In this document: in pieces, positions 1-12,981 of the stretch
How positions within the stretch are numbered: position 1 is the stretch's first letter
Layout: each line of letters begins with the position of its first letter
NCBI GenBank assembly: GCA_002778195.1
Contig: PCDI01000005.1
Span: forward strand, 1,533,427 to 1,597,426
Reading direction: 5' to 3'
DNA: 64,000 nucleotides
Source of the DNA: Raffaelea ambrosiae
Taxonomy: Eukaryota; Ascomycota; Sordariomycetes; Ophiostomatales; Ophiostomataceae
Notes under the pieces: generated by a model
The model's database searches: none
Told to the model about the DNA's origin: nothing
Seen by the model: the letters and a program-made list of their open reading frames with translations, nothing else
Translations under genes and position numbers: made by a program

Positions 1-2511
1 GAAAAAGGGACGAAACACGGGGGGGGGCGAAAAGAAAAAGAGGAAGAAAAAAAAGGAACGCCGATAGACGAGGACGACGCAGAAGAGATAAGAAAGGACC
101 AAGGGAGCACAAGACATACAGAGAAGACGGGGACGAATTGGGGAGCAAAAAGAAAAGAAAAAAGAAAAGAAAAGAAACAAGTATCACAGTAAGCCGAGAC
201 GAGGCAGCCATGCAAAAAAAGAAAGAAAATGAAAAATGAAAAAGGAGAAAGACGGGACAGATACGGGAGAAGAGAGAGAAAGAAGCAATTCTTCAGATAA
301 CCGACAGGGCAGAAGCCGAAAAAAAGAAGAGAGAGGAGAGGAGGGGGAAAGAAGAGCCAGCCCTGACCGGGACCGAAACGGCATGCACAAAAAAAGCAAA
401 ATGAAGCCGACAGCAATACTGGTCGCCATCGTCGTTTTGATGAAAAAAAAAAAATTTTTGTGCGGAAGAAAGATCGAAAAAGAAAAAGAAAAAGAGAAGA
501 CCCTGGTTTTCAGCCGCGTTACACGACGAGATTGTGTGATGTGTGTGGTTGTTGTTCTCGGGCCGTTGCTATATGTTTCTATATTACTTTTTTCCCTTTC
601 GCGTCGTTCCTGGTTCATTCTTTGTTGTTCACGAGAAAAGTTCTTCCAGTTTGGTTTGGGGCTCTGCTTCCCGCTTGCCGCTGGATTGCCTGTATTCCTT
701 TTTTTTCTCTTTTCCCCTCGTCTTCTTCCTTTTCTGCGCATCTTCTGCTGGCAACTGCCGCGTCGCCGTCTTTCCAGCCACCTGGTTTCCCTTCCCTCCT
801 TTCTGTCGCTACGGTGGTCGCTTCCTCCGGTGTCTCTCATGTATTGTTCTTTTGTGTGTCCGATGCAGCCCAGCCCGCAATGGTAGTAGGCCTAGCCTCG
901 CTCACCGTACAAGTCGGCATTTCGTTCTTCTCTCCAGTACTTTTTTTTTCTCCTTTGCCTGTTTTGGTTTCGTTGGCTCCTTCGGCCCAGACTTTTACTT
1001 TTTTTTTGGAGCCCTGCCTCTTGTGTCGCCATCCCCGATTGGCATCTTCCAAAGTAGCCCTGCCAGAGCTCGTGTAAGTGCGTCGTCACCCTCTGCAATC
1101 ACTTTTTTTTTTTTGCAAATGGAGAAATCATAGGCAATGCAATGCCTCCTTCACAAACAGGGAGACGGCCCATTGTCCCATTCTCCCGAAACCAAAGGCA
1201 TGGAAAAAAGGGAGAAACAACGTGGAAGTGCATTTCTCTCGCTCTCGCCTCCCCAAGATCATCCATCAAGGGACGCTGCGTGGCCTTTGCATTCCAGGGA
1301 CTCGGAGAAGAGACCGACCATAGCCGGGCAGCTCTTGAGATATGTAGAAAGAAAATCAAAGGCGGGCAGGCCACGAGGACCTTTTTCTCCCCTCTTCTCC
1401 CTGTTCTCCTCCTGTTCCCATTTCTCTCCCTTTTCTCGCTTCGCATACGTCCCTCCCCTTTCTCCGACATTTCTCTGGGGCATCAAAGGGATGGATGGCA
1501 CTTTCTCCCCAAATGGTAGACGCCGTAATAGGCCAAAGAGCCCCCCCCCCCCCCAAACAGACGGGTGAGACATGAACGGACATGCAAAGTGCAGCAGAAG
1601 AACCACGAGAAGAAAGTGAGACATTTCGGTTGGGTGCCCCTTTCCTCCGAACAGGGACCCCGGAGCAGGAAAAAAAAAACACAAAGGGAATGCGTTATTT
1701 GATGTAAATTGATTCCAACGCCTTTTTATCCCTTTGCTGAAATGAAGAGGGGAAAAAGAAGGAAAAACAAACAAGTGTCTCCCCCTTTTATTTTTCCACG
1801 AGCTGTGAGACTGTATGTCAAGCGAGCAACGGAGGAGATGTCTGTGTCTTACACGTGAAAACAGAGACAAAGAGGAGGAGGAATGGGGCCCTTCCTCTGT
1901 GGGGGAATAGATCTTCTTCTGCCGTTTGTTTGCATCTCGAACATGCTCGATAGACGCGTTTGATGAAGCGAGGGATATGGAAGGTCCCCCCCCCGAAGGT
2001 TGGTCCCAAATCAGACAGAGACATATGTGGAAGAACAAGCCAACTGTTGAAGGTGTCTCACTCGCAGCGCCGATTGCATGGTATAGACACGCGCGTTTTC
2101 TATTCTCTCTCTTTTTAGGGGTAGGGGGGGGTTTCTATCTCTTTCTCTTTGTCTCCCTCGTGTCGCTATTTGCCATTTTCATATGTTCCTCCGTCCGTGG
2201 ATCAAGTTCCTAGTTCCTGGCCTAGGGATACCCAGCAAAGCGAATCCGAGAATTTCTTGTGATACCTGTCGGGCCGGCTTCTTCTTCTCTTTGTGTTGGT
2301 CTACAGCACATCGCCGATCTCACAGTCCATCCAAGAGGGTTTGTTGGCCGGGACGCATTGTGATTGTGCGTTTTTTTCTCTTCGGGATTCGCATGAGACA
2401 GGAGATGGGGGTAAGAAATCAGCTGAGGGAGGCTACGGTAAGCTGAGAGAAAGATGATTCTACGGACTCGACGGAAGACAAGCCCGTTTCGTTTTCTTAC
2501 TCGTACTGGGA

Positions 2512-2549
2512 AAGAAGGGCCTTGTCGGCGAAGAAGGGCCTTGTCGGCG
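2512..2549. repeat. 19-nt tandem duplication
   Basis: Two perfect adjacent copies of a 19-nt unit beginning AAGAAGGGCC. They are followed directly by a short hairpin (GTGCCG / CGGCAC stem, about 2548-2564). No gene overlaps it. Confidence 0.85.
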
Positions 2550-2787
2550 TGCCGGCTCACGGCACACACAAAAAAAAACACCCAACTTTCTCTGACATGT
2601 GAGGCAACCCAAACAACCCATGGCAAGGCAGCCCAGCAACGGGAAAAGAAAGAGCAAAAAAGGACGATGATCATCCTGTGCCGCCAGCCCAGAGGCTCGA
2701 CGAACAAGTGCGGAACAGGACGCACAGGGCACACAGTAGATGTTGTAGAACATTGCAGTTCATAGACGCAGGCCGAGACGCAGGCAG

Positions 2788-2930
2788 ACAAGTAGACAGA
2801 CACGCATACGCACGAGCACGCGGCAAACACACAGACACAGACACACACACACACAAACAAACCGACGCATACGCAGGCATACGCAGGCATACGCAGGCAG
2901 ACACGCACAGCTGCACGTCGACGGCTGCGC
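2788..2930. repeat. CA-rich microsatellite with 10-nt units
   Basis: A CA-dinucleotide-rich tract (ACACAGACAC-like) runs into three tandem copies of a 10-nt unit, ACGCAGGCAT, at 2871-2900. The tract generates a long spurious minus-strand frame full of Cys and Val. Confidence 0.75.
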
Positions 2931-3568
2931 ATCGGAGAGTTGCTAGTCCAAAGAGACACCCTACCGCCGCTGCGACGAACAACAACCCGACGCAGCAGGC
3001 AGACGCACGCCGGGATGCAGGGGACGATCTGCGATCTCTGGTTTTTATTCTTATTTTCTAGCAAAAAGGCCGCAAGATACTGTGTTGCTGATGAGGTCGA
3101 AAAAAAAAAAGGCAAACAAGAGCGAAGAGCTGACCTAAACCTTGCATTGCATGCTGCCTTGCCCCCTGGTCTCAGCAAGGAAGGAACGAGAAGAGGACTC
3201 TTTCTGTACGGTGTAGTTAATTGCATAGTATGTTTCTTTTTAATTTTGTTTTTGGAAGCGTCATCACGTTTTCGGGTTTCTAGTTTTCTAGCCTTCCAGT
3301 CTTCCCGTTTTCTGGCTCGGTCTCTGGCTCTGTGCCTGGCCCGGCTCTTTTGTCTCCTGCATCTCCCACGCACCCGGCACCACCGGGTCGGTCACTTTGG
3401 GTAAAGGAGAGAGAAAACGCATACGTCAGACACCAGGCACGCCAGGCACACCAGGCACGCGAGGGTGGCCCGTGGGCCTGGGTGCATCCCTGCAGCTCGC
3501 TAGCCAGCCACGAAGAGGAACGACTTTGCTCAGATACTACGGTGAACATATGCACTATGGAAGATGCG

Positions 3569-3594
3569 GTGTGTGTGTGTGTGTGTGTGTGTGT
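3569..3594. repeat. (GT)n microsatellite
   Basis: About 13 uninterrupted GT units, intergenic. Confidence 0.95.
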
Positions 3595-5132
3595 AATAGT
3601 ACTACTCGTATGTATTCGTATGGAACCCCCTTCCTTGTCTGGTTTCTCCTTCTGTCTCTTACTCTCACCATGCCAGTGCGTGTCTCACATAGTATCCGGC
3701 GGACTGGCGTCGTACATGTGTCGCGCTCTTTTTTTTTTGTGCCGCCGCCGCTGTTGCCTGCGTCAAAAAACGTTCCCGTGGTGGCGTGCATCAGGAAGTG
3801 ATGGGCAGGCTGGGCAAGGCTAGGAGCGGGTTAACGGACGACGAACGGGATGGACACGCAAGGATCTGGAAGAACACGCAAAGAACACGGGTGCAGAACA
3901 CTCGAACAGGCAACCAGGCGAAACAAGGACCCCCCCCCCCCCCCCAAACTAGGAGGGAGACCTGTCAGAATGCTCGTAAAAGCAATCCAAAAAGCAATTG
4001 AAACAAAAAAGAGGCAAAATCGAAAAAAAGGCTCAGAAGGAGAGTCCAAGAAGGGAAAGTGAACCGGAAAAGTGAGGCCGCATCTGCGAGTGAGCCGCAC
4101 ACCAAAAGATGGTCAGCTGGTGTACAGTGGTATCAAGACGGGCCCGTACAAGGGCACCCTGCACGGGATCTCGTGGTCTGGACGCGAGCATCATGAACCG
4201 TCCGCAACTCCCGTATGTAGCACTCGCATGCCGGCAGCCACATCGAGCCATACACACCAAGGCGTCGTATCGGCACATCGTCAGATGGGCGCCCGACCTG
4301 ATGATGGTTCCCCGGCATAGAGCCACATGGGCGGCAGAATTGGGCAAATGGGCAGTTGCGATATGGCTTGTCACAACTCACAAAGAATGCGACGTCAGGG
4401 CCAGGCACAGGGAGGACACATGGCAGGTGCATACATATCATGGTAAGTTGTACAAGGTTTATGTAATGCGACTCTGCGGGTGAATTGTACGCAGGAACAG
4501 TAGAGTTGTGCACCATATTCTTTTTTTAAATTCTTTTGTTCTTCCTTATTTGTATTCTTCTGTTATTCCTTTTGAGACCCTAGTTTCTTTCTTTTTTCCT
4601 TGTAATGATTTGGATTATTGCAACTTTCTTTCCTTTTTTTCCCTTCTTTTTCTTGTACACGGGAATTGTTTTGGATTCTTTTTTGTACGTTATTTGTGAA
4701 TTGTGACAGAATACCGTTTGGGCAGCCGCGTCCGCCATAGCTACTGCCGAAAACGAAATGACGCTCTCTGTCTTTGGCTCTCGATTACCGAGAATGGGTT
4801 CCACTTGGGTGTATTTTTGGTTTAATTTTGCAATTGATTTAATTCCTTAGTCGGTTGCCTCTTTTTTTGGTGTGGTCCTTCCAGTGGGGTTTCAGTGGTA
4901 TTCTGTGGTATTCTGTGGTTTGGTGCGCTGGCTCTGTGCTTTTCTTTCTTTTTTTCCCCTTCCGGCAACGATGTGCGTTTTCTTGTCTCAACTCGTCTGG
5001 GGAAAGAGAAAAACTTCGGGAATTGGCTTTCCTGCTGCGATTGTTGTTGCTCCGGGCCCTCAGGGCTCCACAGGAGACCGGGAATCACCAACGGGAGTGG
5101 ACGAAAGAAAACAGTTCTTTGCCGTTTGTTTG

Positions 5133-5200
5133 GTCCAGTTTTCCAGGCACAAAGTTGTTTTTCTGCTTTCTACCATGGTACGTCCAGTTTTCCAGGCACA
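5133..5200. repeat. 19-nt direct repeat pair
   Basis: The 19-mer starting GTCCAGTTTTCCAGG occurs at 5133-5151 and again at 5182-5200, separated by 30 nt. Nothing coding overlaps it. Confidence 0.8.
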
Positions 5201-5460
5201 GAACCTGCCCAAGGCAGTGATCGCCCCGTAGTGGGCTGGCCCGTGTCGGCCAGTCCGGGCTGAATAGCGAACTGCCAGAGGTTGAGGAAAAAGGAGACAT
5301 AGTCCAAGAGAACGACACGACTGCATGCGTAATACTATGGACCTGTAGGAGGGGAACAGCGAAGAGCCAATGGGTGGGGATGGCAAGGAGAATTACACAG
5401 TACTATGTAAGATCAATGAAAAAAAATAAATGAGAAAATTGACGAATCGCTTGCGATGTG

Positions 5461-5517
5461 CGCAATCTACTGCAATCCACCGCAATCCACTGCAATCCAC
5501 TGCAATCCACTGCAATA
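5461..5517. repeat. 10-nt minisatellite (TGCAATCCAC)
   Basis: Five to six tandem copies of TGCAATCCAC, the first and last slightly diverged. Intergenic. Confidence 0.9.
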
Positions 5518-8408
5518 AATAACTATACGGCAAGATAGCACTGCAAGATAGCCGTACGCGCACACCACTGGCTACCACGATACAATCTACGGCGCCAGAA
5601 GCGAAACGAGGCGGGGGCGAGGGAGGGAAAAAGAAAAGGGATGAAAAAAAGAAGAAGCAGAAAGGGAAAAAGAAAAGAAAACGAAAAAGAAAAGGAAAAA
5701 GAAACCAAAAGAAAACGAATAGCCGCGCTGTAGAGAGAGAAAAGGAACAGGCAGCGAAGGATCCAGTCGGACTGACAAAAAAAACATGGAAGAAACAAGC
5801 GAAGCTCGGACGCAAGGGCTGAAATGCTAAAAAGAAGCAATGTAACTTTCTTTTGAGGGGGACCAGCTTCTTGTGAAGCCTAGCCGCCATGCCTGTTCGA
5901 GAGAGAGTACAGCGCAAACGAGCGGCAACAGCGTAAAGAGAGTGCGCGCTGTGCGCAAAACTAGTACCGTGTGCGCATAGTCTGTATCGTGGTCGATGCG
6001 CCCGCCTGCAGACTTGGTTTCTTTTTCCAGGAGCCAGTGAGCTGGTCAGCGTTGTCGCTGAGACAACAAAGTGTGGGAAGAGAGGAGTCCGTAATAGCAG
6101 GGAAGTAGAAGGGGCCAACAAAAAGAAAGCAAAGACGAGAGAGTGCGAAGTCGAGACGAAGAAAGAAAAAAAAAGAAAGCAGAAAACGAGGAGAATACGC
6201 TGGCGTCGTGCTTTCGGCAAGGGCAAAAAAAGGAAATCCACATCCATCCATCGTTCCCGATTGCCGAAGGAAGAGCGAAGGGGAAAAAAAAAGTGAGAAA
6301 TTACAGAGACAGAATGATAGAGACAGAGTTACAGAGACAGAGAGAGGCAAAGAAATGAAAAAATAAAGTGTAGTAACAGGGGGTGGTCAAAGAAATGAGC
6401 TGTTGATGATGCCGACGGCAGACGATTCGCAGATGATTTACAGACGATTCACAGGCGATTCACGGGCGATGTACCACGATGTACAAACAATGTACAGACG
6501 AACGACTTAGGAACACAATGGACAGACATGGACAGACGCGGACAGACGCGGACGGACGCGGACTGGCAACGCAGACACAAAATGACGATGGTCTGGAGAC
6601 AAGACAAAGGATGTGACGAAACCAAGAACAAAGACCTGTCACTGGGCGATTTTGCCTCTGGCGCCCGGACTGGCAGAAAGTCTGGAGATTCTGGAGAGGC
6701 CGGAGACCTGGCGACCTGGCGGCCTGGAGACCAGACAAGACAGAGATCCTTTGTGTTTCACACGGGCGTACTTGAGAATATGGGCAAATTGCTATTGCAT
6801 GTGAGCTCCTAGGGCAAGACACCGCAGAGCCTCTTTGTCCTGTCGTCGCATGGCACAAAGAGAGCTCGTGGCCACAATCACGAACTTTGATGTTGTTTGC
6901 CGCCTGGGACAGCGTCCGTTCATCACACCGTTCACACCGTTCACACGTTTGCTCCCTTGGCACGCACACACACACACAGACCCCCGTTCCCCATCGATCG
7001 AGATTCACGACCCCATGTGCGCTCGTGTCTCTCTCTTGTCCGTTCACAAAGGGAGAAGAAAAAAAGGTGTCTGGCCACCTTCTTGTGGAGCGTCAGTCCA
7101 CTTGTGCATGCAATTGAGATTTCCAAGACAAAAGCGAGGAGCCAAAAACGAGTGAATGGCATGCAACTGGCATGCACTGGGTGTTCACTTACAGCCAACA
7201 TCCAATACCACGAGCGTGCAGTCCACTTTTTTTCTTATCCAATTCGAAAGTTGCGGTGAAGAAAAAGCAAAAGCGAACAACCCTGCCCTGTTTTGCAGTT
7301 TAGGAAACAAAGTGAGCACGAACTACGGTGTGGTTGGCTAGCAGTTACACTCTTGTCTCAGAATCGCTGTCTCTGGGCCCATTCCAGGGCTGCCCAGGGT
7401 TGGCCAGTGGTTTTGCTGCACTGCACGCAGCGAACTTTCTTGCATGCGGTCTACTACATAGTATGCATTTTCCCTGGCTAGCATCCCCCCCCCCCCCTAC
7501 TTTAGTACCTGCAGATGGGCTGCATGTCTCATGCAGCGTGATGCACGTTTTTTTTTGTTTGCGTCGATGTGTGCGTGTAAAAATGGTTGCATTCAACTGT
7601 CCATACCATAGTAGTCATCGTCTTCCCCATTGAGTAGGAACAATCCCTCTGAACGCTGTTTCCCTATGCGTGATTCGCAAGAAACCACACTTGTCCTTCT
7701 CCGGCCTAACTCGCTGCAACGCAGAAAGAGGGTCGCCCGAAAAAAAAGGTACCTGCAGTTTCTGATAGGCTGACCAACGAGGTCACAAGGTGTCTTTTTC
7801 CCCCCCTTCCTCTCTCACACTCTCCCACACACCGTCAGAAACGAACGGGGGGCAACGTGGCCAAGGCCAGTCAGAGCGGTCACGATGATGACGAGGGCCC
7901 AGCTGGGGCTGGTGGTGTCTGCATGTTCGAGACCAAGTTCGCAAACAGACTAGATCCGGAAGACGAGGGAAGAGAAAAAAAAGGAAAGGGGAAACGGGAA
8001 AGGAAGGGGAACGCAGAAAATACATACCATAGTAGTAGAAAAAGAATGGGCCCCGATCACTTTTACACTTCGTGAAGCAGGACACACCGTAGTTGCGTGT
8101 CATGTAGAGTAGCGACTCTCTGACAACTGTACGCGTTGCCTCGCGAGTGTCCAGCAGTTGCTCTACTTACATAAGCTACGCATGCACACGAGCAACGAGA
8201 CTCCCGAAAACAAACGGGGCCAGTTCCTGCTTCCAACCGTTCGCCAACCAGACTGGGCCACTACGCCACACTTCTGACCAATGCCATCGCCAAGTCTGCG
8301 CACCTCCAGGCACACACTTTGGATCGAGCCCACCGTTCCGGCGTAGATGTGAGCACTTTACCCTGTCCGAGGAGGGGGAGGGGAGGGAGGCGGGGCGATA
8401 ACGTCGGG

Positions 8409-8514
8409 GCCAAAAAAAGAAAGCCGAAAACTTGAGGAGTCGCAAAAAAAAAAAAAAAGAGGAAACCGAACTTTGAGCAAGTTCGACTCCTCCAATTTTC
8501 GGCTTTCTTTTGGC
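8409..8514. repeat. Long imperfect inverted repeat (hairpin)
   Basis: The left arm 8409-8442 and right arm 8484-8514 are nearly reverse complementary: both contain GAAAGCCGAAAA and AGGAGTCG, with a 3-nt length difference in the A-run and a short mismatched patch between the two blocks. The 41-nt spacer holds an A15 run, and a smaller perfect 7-bp hairpin (CGAACTT / AAGTTCG, 8467-8485) overlaps the right arm. It may be a MITE-like remnant or a structured transcript. No transposase or flanking target duplication was recognised. Confidence 0.75.
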
Positions 8515-10038
8515 AAAGATCGTTTTAGTCTTTTTGGAGGGGGGGTCTCCTAGCTGGGCTCTATCAATTTTTTTTATTTTTTTTTTGGTAGACCATGAAG
8601 AACGCTTTCGAGATCAACCTCGTCTCCGATAGCTGTTTGCAGCAAGCGGCCTCGTTTACTGGCCGCAGCTCTTTGCCTGTCGCCCCCTGGTCCTTTTTGG
8701 TCTCTTGTTGGTCTTGTCTGGCCCTTTAGCCTACCCGTCCTACTGATCGGGCCCCTCTGGCCCTAACTCCTTTGCCTTTGGCCTTTGATAACACTACCGT
8801 AAAGTGCGCGCATCTCGGCGCCCGCCCGAAGTCTTACACCTATGGGTAGGCAGCTCTGGGCCGCCTCTGAACTTCTGTTCGGACCTCTGTGGCCTACACC
8901 ATGAAGGTATGTACGCCGATACGTGCTCTGGAATGGCACAGAAAGATCAAAATACAATCGATGTGGTGCTTTGCTCGTGAGAGAGCGTGTAGTTTTTTTG
9001 ATTTTTGATTTTTAATATTTAATTTATTTCCTTTTTTCCCTTGGAGCGCACCTAAAAAGAGTAGCCCCCAATAAAGCCTCCGGGCAAAGGAACCCGAGGC
9101 CGAAGAAGCAACCAAACCAAGCGAAAACGCACGCACGCACACACGCACACACACACTCTCTCTCAAAAAACGAGGCAATTGACGGTCTACACCGTAATTG
9201 ACCCCATCTTGGCCCATCTTGGCCCATCTCGGTCTATCTGGGTGGTCCCTCTCGGCAACCATGGCCACGAGTGCGTGCGAGGCCTCTGGCCTGCTTGCCA
9301 GTTCCGGTTGCCGCAGGAGCTAACCGATTGCCAACGAGTCGTTGGATTTGTGTCTCGTTTCTTGGGTGTCTTTTGTCTTGTGCCTGTGTCTTTGCGTGCG
9401 TCTTGTGCCTCTGTCTTGTGCCTGTCTCGTACCCGGATCTCACGTCTGTGGCACGTCTGTGCCTGGATCGTACGGCTCTGCATCTCTGTACTTGTGTGTG
9501 TCTGGCGTCTGCATCTCATGTTCTCGCGATTCTGCACTCTCCCTGGCATGCCGATTGTTCTCTTGGTCGTCTCTTGGCACGTCCTAGGTTCGTGTTGGGC
9601 TGCCCTGTATTTGCCTGTGCCCGGTGTTTCTGCCTCCGACTGTCTTTGTTCCTGCCTGTGCCTGTGCCTGTCAGGCTTGGTCTGACAGTCTTTTTTGTCT
9701 TTTAGTCTCTTCGGGCTCTCTCTTGTCGTGGTCATGGCATGTTTTAGCATGTGCTTCCAATCCAATAGTCTGTTCTGTGCTGTGCTTCCACATCTGGGCT
9801 CTTTTTTGCCCTATCGTCTGGCACCAACACACCCTTTCTGTTTCTTTTTTTATGCTTTTTCCCACATTCCTTGCCTTTGGAGCGCATCCATTTGCCTGTT
9901 TCATCTTTATTGATCATCCTTTTTCGGCATGTCAACTTGTTGCTTGCTTTTTTGTTTGGTTGGCTTCGTGATCCTGTTTTTCAATCTTGCCAGGTGGTTC
10001 CGCTTTTCTCCAGCTTTGCTGCTTTGCGGTTTGGCTAC

Positions 10039-10062
10039 TACATAGTAACTAACTACTATGTA
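10039..10062. repeat. Inverted pair of the TACTATGTA motif
   Basis: TACATAGTA (10039-10047) and TACTATGTA (10054-10062) are exact reverse complements separated by six bases, ACTAAC. This is the only place in the window where two exact copies of the dispersed 9-mer form a hairpin. A third copy follows at 10221-10229. Confidence 0.85.
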
Positions 10063-10820
10063 TGTAGGTGAGCCCCGTATCGCATCCATAGTGCCCGTTC
10101 TTTCCCGCCGGATGATTGGCGGCTTTGCGACAGACAAAGCAGTTAGTCGAGAAAAAGCGCCGCTGCGGAATCGACAGGGGGTGGGTCCCCCCCCCCAAAA
10201 CAGGTACTCCTATTAGTACGTACATAGTAGGTACAAGAAATACACGCATTTTACACCGGAATTACAATGGGGCATGTTGTCCCTCTCGCACTCTCGACCC
10301 CTCGACCTCTCGACACCTCTCGACACCTCTCGACCTCTCCCTTCCCTCCTGGTGGAGACCAGCAGAGAGGCAAAGGGAGGAAAGGCTAAACAAACAAAAG
10401 AAAGCAACAACGGTGCTTGTGTTCACAATCGCTTGTTCATCACAAGAGACAGAGAGCGGAAAGAGAGACCGAACGGCAAAGGGCAGCAGGGCCAGGCCAA
10501 CACAACAAAGCGAGACGGGCCTTTGGCGGCCGGGTATGCTCTCGGCTCTGCTCACCTTGCCCATACAGGGATCGGTTGTAGGCCGCCCCAGTTCCCTTTA
10601 GAGTTTACGTGTGTGCGTACGAGAGAGAGACTACGAGTACGTGCGGTGAAAGGCAACAAACAATGCGCTCCGACCATGGTCCTGGAGAAGGAAGACAGCA
10701 ACAAAAGCTGGCCTAAGCTCGATCGGCTTGGCAACCTCGGCGATCCCAAGCCCGGCTAAGCCCAGTCTTTCCCAGTTAGACGAGCGCAATGACGAATGTG
10801 CAGGGTCCGCCGATCAACAA

Positions 10821-10842
10821 GAGAGAGAGAGAGAGAGAGAGC
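10821..10842. repeat. (GA)n microsatellite
   Basis: A short GA-dinucleotide run, about 10 units, intergenic. Confidence 0.85.
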
Positions 10843-11467
10843 CTGTACTGGTAGGCAATGCCCGTGCAATGCTACATTACTCCAAAATAACTTGCATATA
10901 CTATGTAATATGTCCGACGAAGCTGAGGCGCACGCGGAAGCCAAGCACGGACATGGGGCCTGGTTGGGCAGAAGACAGGTGAACAGGCCAGCTGAGGGAG
11001 AGCAAAAGAACCCCCCTCCCAGAACGCTGTCAATAATTAGAAGAGAGCGACGATCATGATCCTTTTGCATTGTGCATTGCTTGTGAGATGCTCGTAGACA
11101 GGAACAGCTAGGGTGCGGAGGAAGAGGCCGAAAGAGTCGGGTTGGTCTAGGGCTGGACAAGCTGTGCAGCTTGCAGAGAGCTATGGCCACTTCTCGTGAC
11201 TGGCGCTTGCTCGATGACTGAACGGACTGCCGGTCCCTTGGTTGGTTCTGTCGACGGTTGGCTCTGTCGGGTCTGGTCGGTTAGCCTTGCTGATGACTGT
11301 GCTTTCCTTGTGCCTTGTGGCCCGTCTTGGTCTGGGCCTCTGATCTCGGCCTCCGATCTTGGTCTTTGTTGGTCGTTGTTGGCTCATTGTTGGGTTTTTT
11401 TTTGTCCTTTGTTTGCAGCGAATGCCGGTGGGCAGAGCATCCCTGCCGTTGAAAAGGATAGAAAATG

Positions 11468-11504
11468 AGGCCAAAAAGGCAAAAAAGGCAAAAAAGGCAA
11501 AAAA
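11468..11504. repeat. 9-10 nt A-rich tandem repeat (GGCAAAAAA)
   Basis: Four tandem GGCAAAAA(A) units. A similar A/GC-type array (AGCAAAAA) recurs at 38.64-38.71 kb. Confidence 0.8.
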
Positions 11505-12017
11505 CTCAAATCATGAAGCGCTCCAAGAACACCAGACCAGGATATACGGTACAGGGGGACGTGCGAATGAGATAATCAATACGCTACTTCGAACAATCTC
11601 CTACATAGCAATACTGGAATTACGGGCTGCATGACGCAGAGACAGGGGTGTGCCTGTATGTAATTGCGGTGTAACTACGTGCACGTTCCTTTTCTCTCCT
11701 CTTGCTGGTGTTGGATTTCCACCCCCCCCGGGGGCAGCATGCAACACGGACAAATTGGCCAGCCAGCCAGCGCACAAGAACCAAAATCAACCAGATTAAA
11801 AGAAAAAAAAAGAGGCCAAGCTTGTGCTGCCGGCATACAGGTTGGGAACAGGGCATGTCGTTGTCGGAAAGCGGGTGCAGCTGCAGCAGCAGATGCAGCA
11901 GGGCCGCGGTCCAGACCTTGTGCAAACGATTGCTAGCAGAATACGAGAATCAGTAGGGAGTTGTGGTACAGTATCGATCGTACTATGCACGCCATACGAG
12001 GTTCTCGGTGCGAGTCT

Positions 12018-12201
12018 CCTCTCTGTACGAGCTCTCTGTACGGTTCTATACGGTTCTCTGTGTGAGCTCTCTGTACGGTTCTATACGGTTCTCTGTACGG
12101 TTCTCTGTACGGTTCTGTACGGTTCTCTGTGTGAGCTCTCTGTATGGGTTCTCTGTGAGCTCTCTGTATGGGTTCTCTGTATGGGTTCTCTGTACGAGTC
12201 C
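12018..12201. repeat. Minisatellite, CTCTGTACGGTT family
   Basis: About 180 nt of interleaved variants of CTCTGTACGGTT, CTATACGGTT, CTCTGTATGGGTT and CTCTGTGTGAG. It is a higher-order array in which two or three unit types alternate. The open frames through it are products of the repeat. Confidence 0.85.
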
Positions 12202-12828
12202 TCGCTGTTTGCTATCTACCTCTACCCTGCATATGGCCCGCAACCGCTCCCTGCTAGTCCCCAGTAGCGACGATGGTCTCCTGCTCGTGCTTGGTCTCTT
12301 GCTCCTCTCTTTCGGCTCGTCCAGGATAGCCCAGAATTCTAAAAAAGGGTGGTCCGGTGACCGAATGATGTGCCGCACCATTTGCACATCATCGACCAGG
12401 GCCAGGATGGACTCCGCTTCCCAGTACGAGGGAGGTATCTTGCTCCATTCCGTGGCCCCTCCCTTTGACTCTTGGACTCTTGGACTCTTGTTTTGTTAGC
12501 TCTTGTCGGAGGGGAAGCGATGTCATCGACAAAGAGAGGAGGGGTAGGAAGCACCGGCATGTTGTCTTGCGACGGTTCTCCTCGACTTGCAGCGCGTACC
12601 CCATACAGGGCCAGATGCATACAAAGGAAACTACGTAGTAAGACACCCCCAACGGCCCTGACTGGTATCAGACAGGAACATGCTCGCTTTCCCCCTCTCG
12701 TAATCGCCGATGACTCTGGGAGGGTCCTTGAGTCAGTCCTCCATGACGTTGGAACGTCCAGGCCGATCGGTCGGACTCCGGCCCCGGGGTACTTGCTGGG
12801 CGGTTCGCTCACCTCACATCAGCGAGAC

Positions 12829-12981
12829 AGGCACCACGCAGGCACCACGCAGGCACCATACAGGCACCACGCAGGCACCATACAGGCACCATAGGCACCA
12901 TACAGGCACCATAGGCACCACACAGGCACCATAGGCACCACACAGGCACCATGGGTACCACACAGGCACCACAGGCACTAT
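12829..12981. repeat. Minisatellite, GGCACCAYA family
   Basis: About 14 units alternating between 9 nt (GGCACCATA) and 11 nt (GGCACCATACA or GGCACCACACA). A 15-nt stretch, GCACCATAGGCACCA, also occurs within the (Ala-Tyr-Gly)n-encoding repeat of the gene at 43.8-45.4 kb. Confidence 0.9.

Noticed and set aside
2222..3373. 383-residue minus-strand frame
   Set aside because: Driven by the CA microsatellite (Cys-Val runs) and flanking simple sequence; no domain or codon bias.
4109..4483. 124-residue plus-strand frame
   Set aside because: Overlapping frames of similar length exist on both strands; no domain or coding bias favours it.
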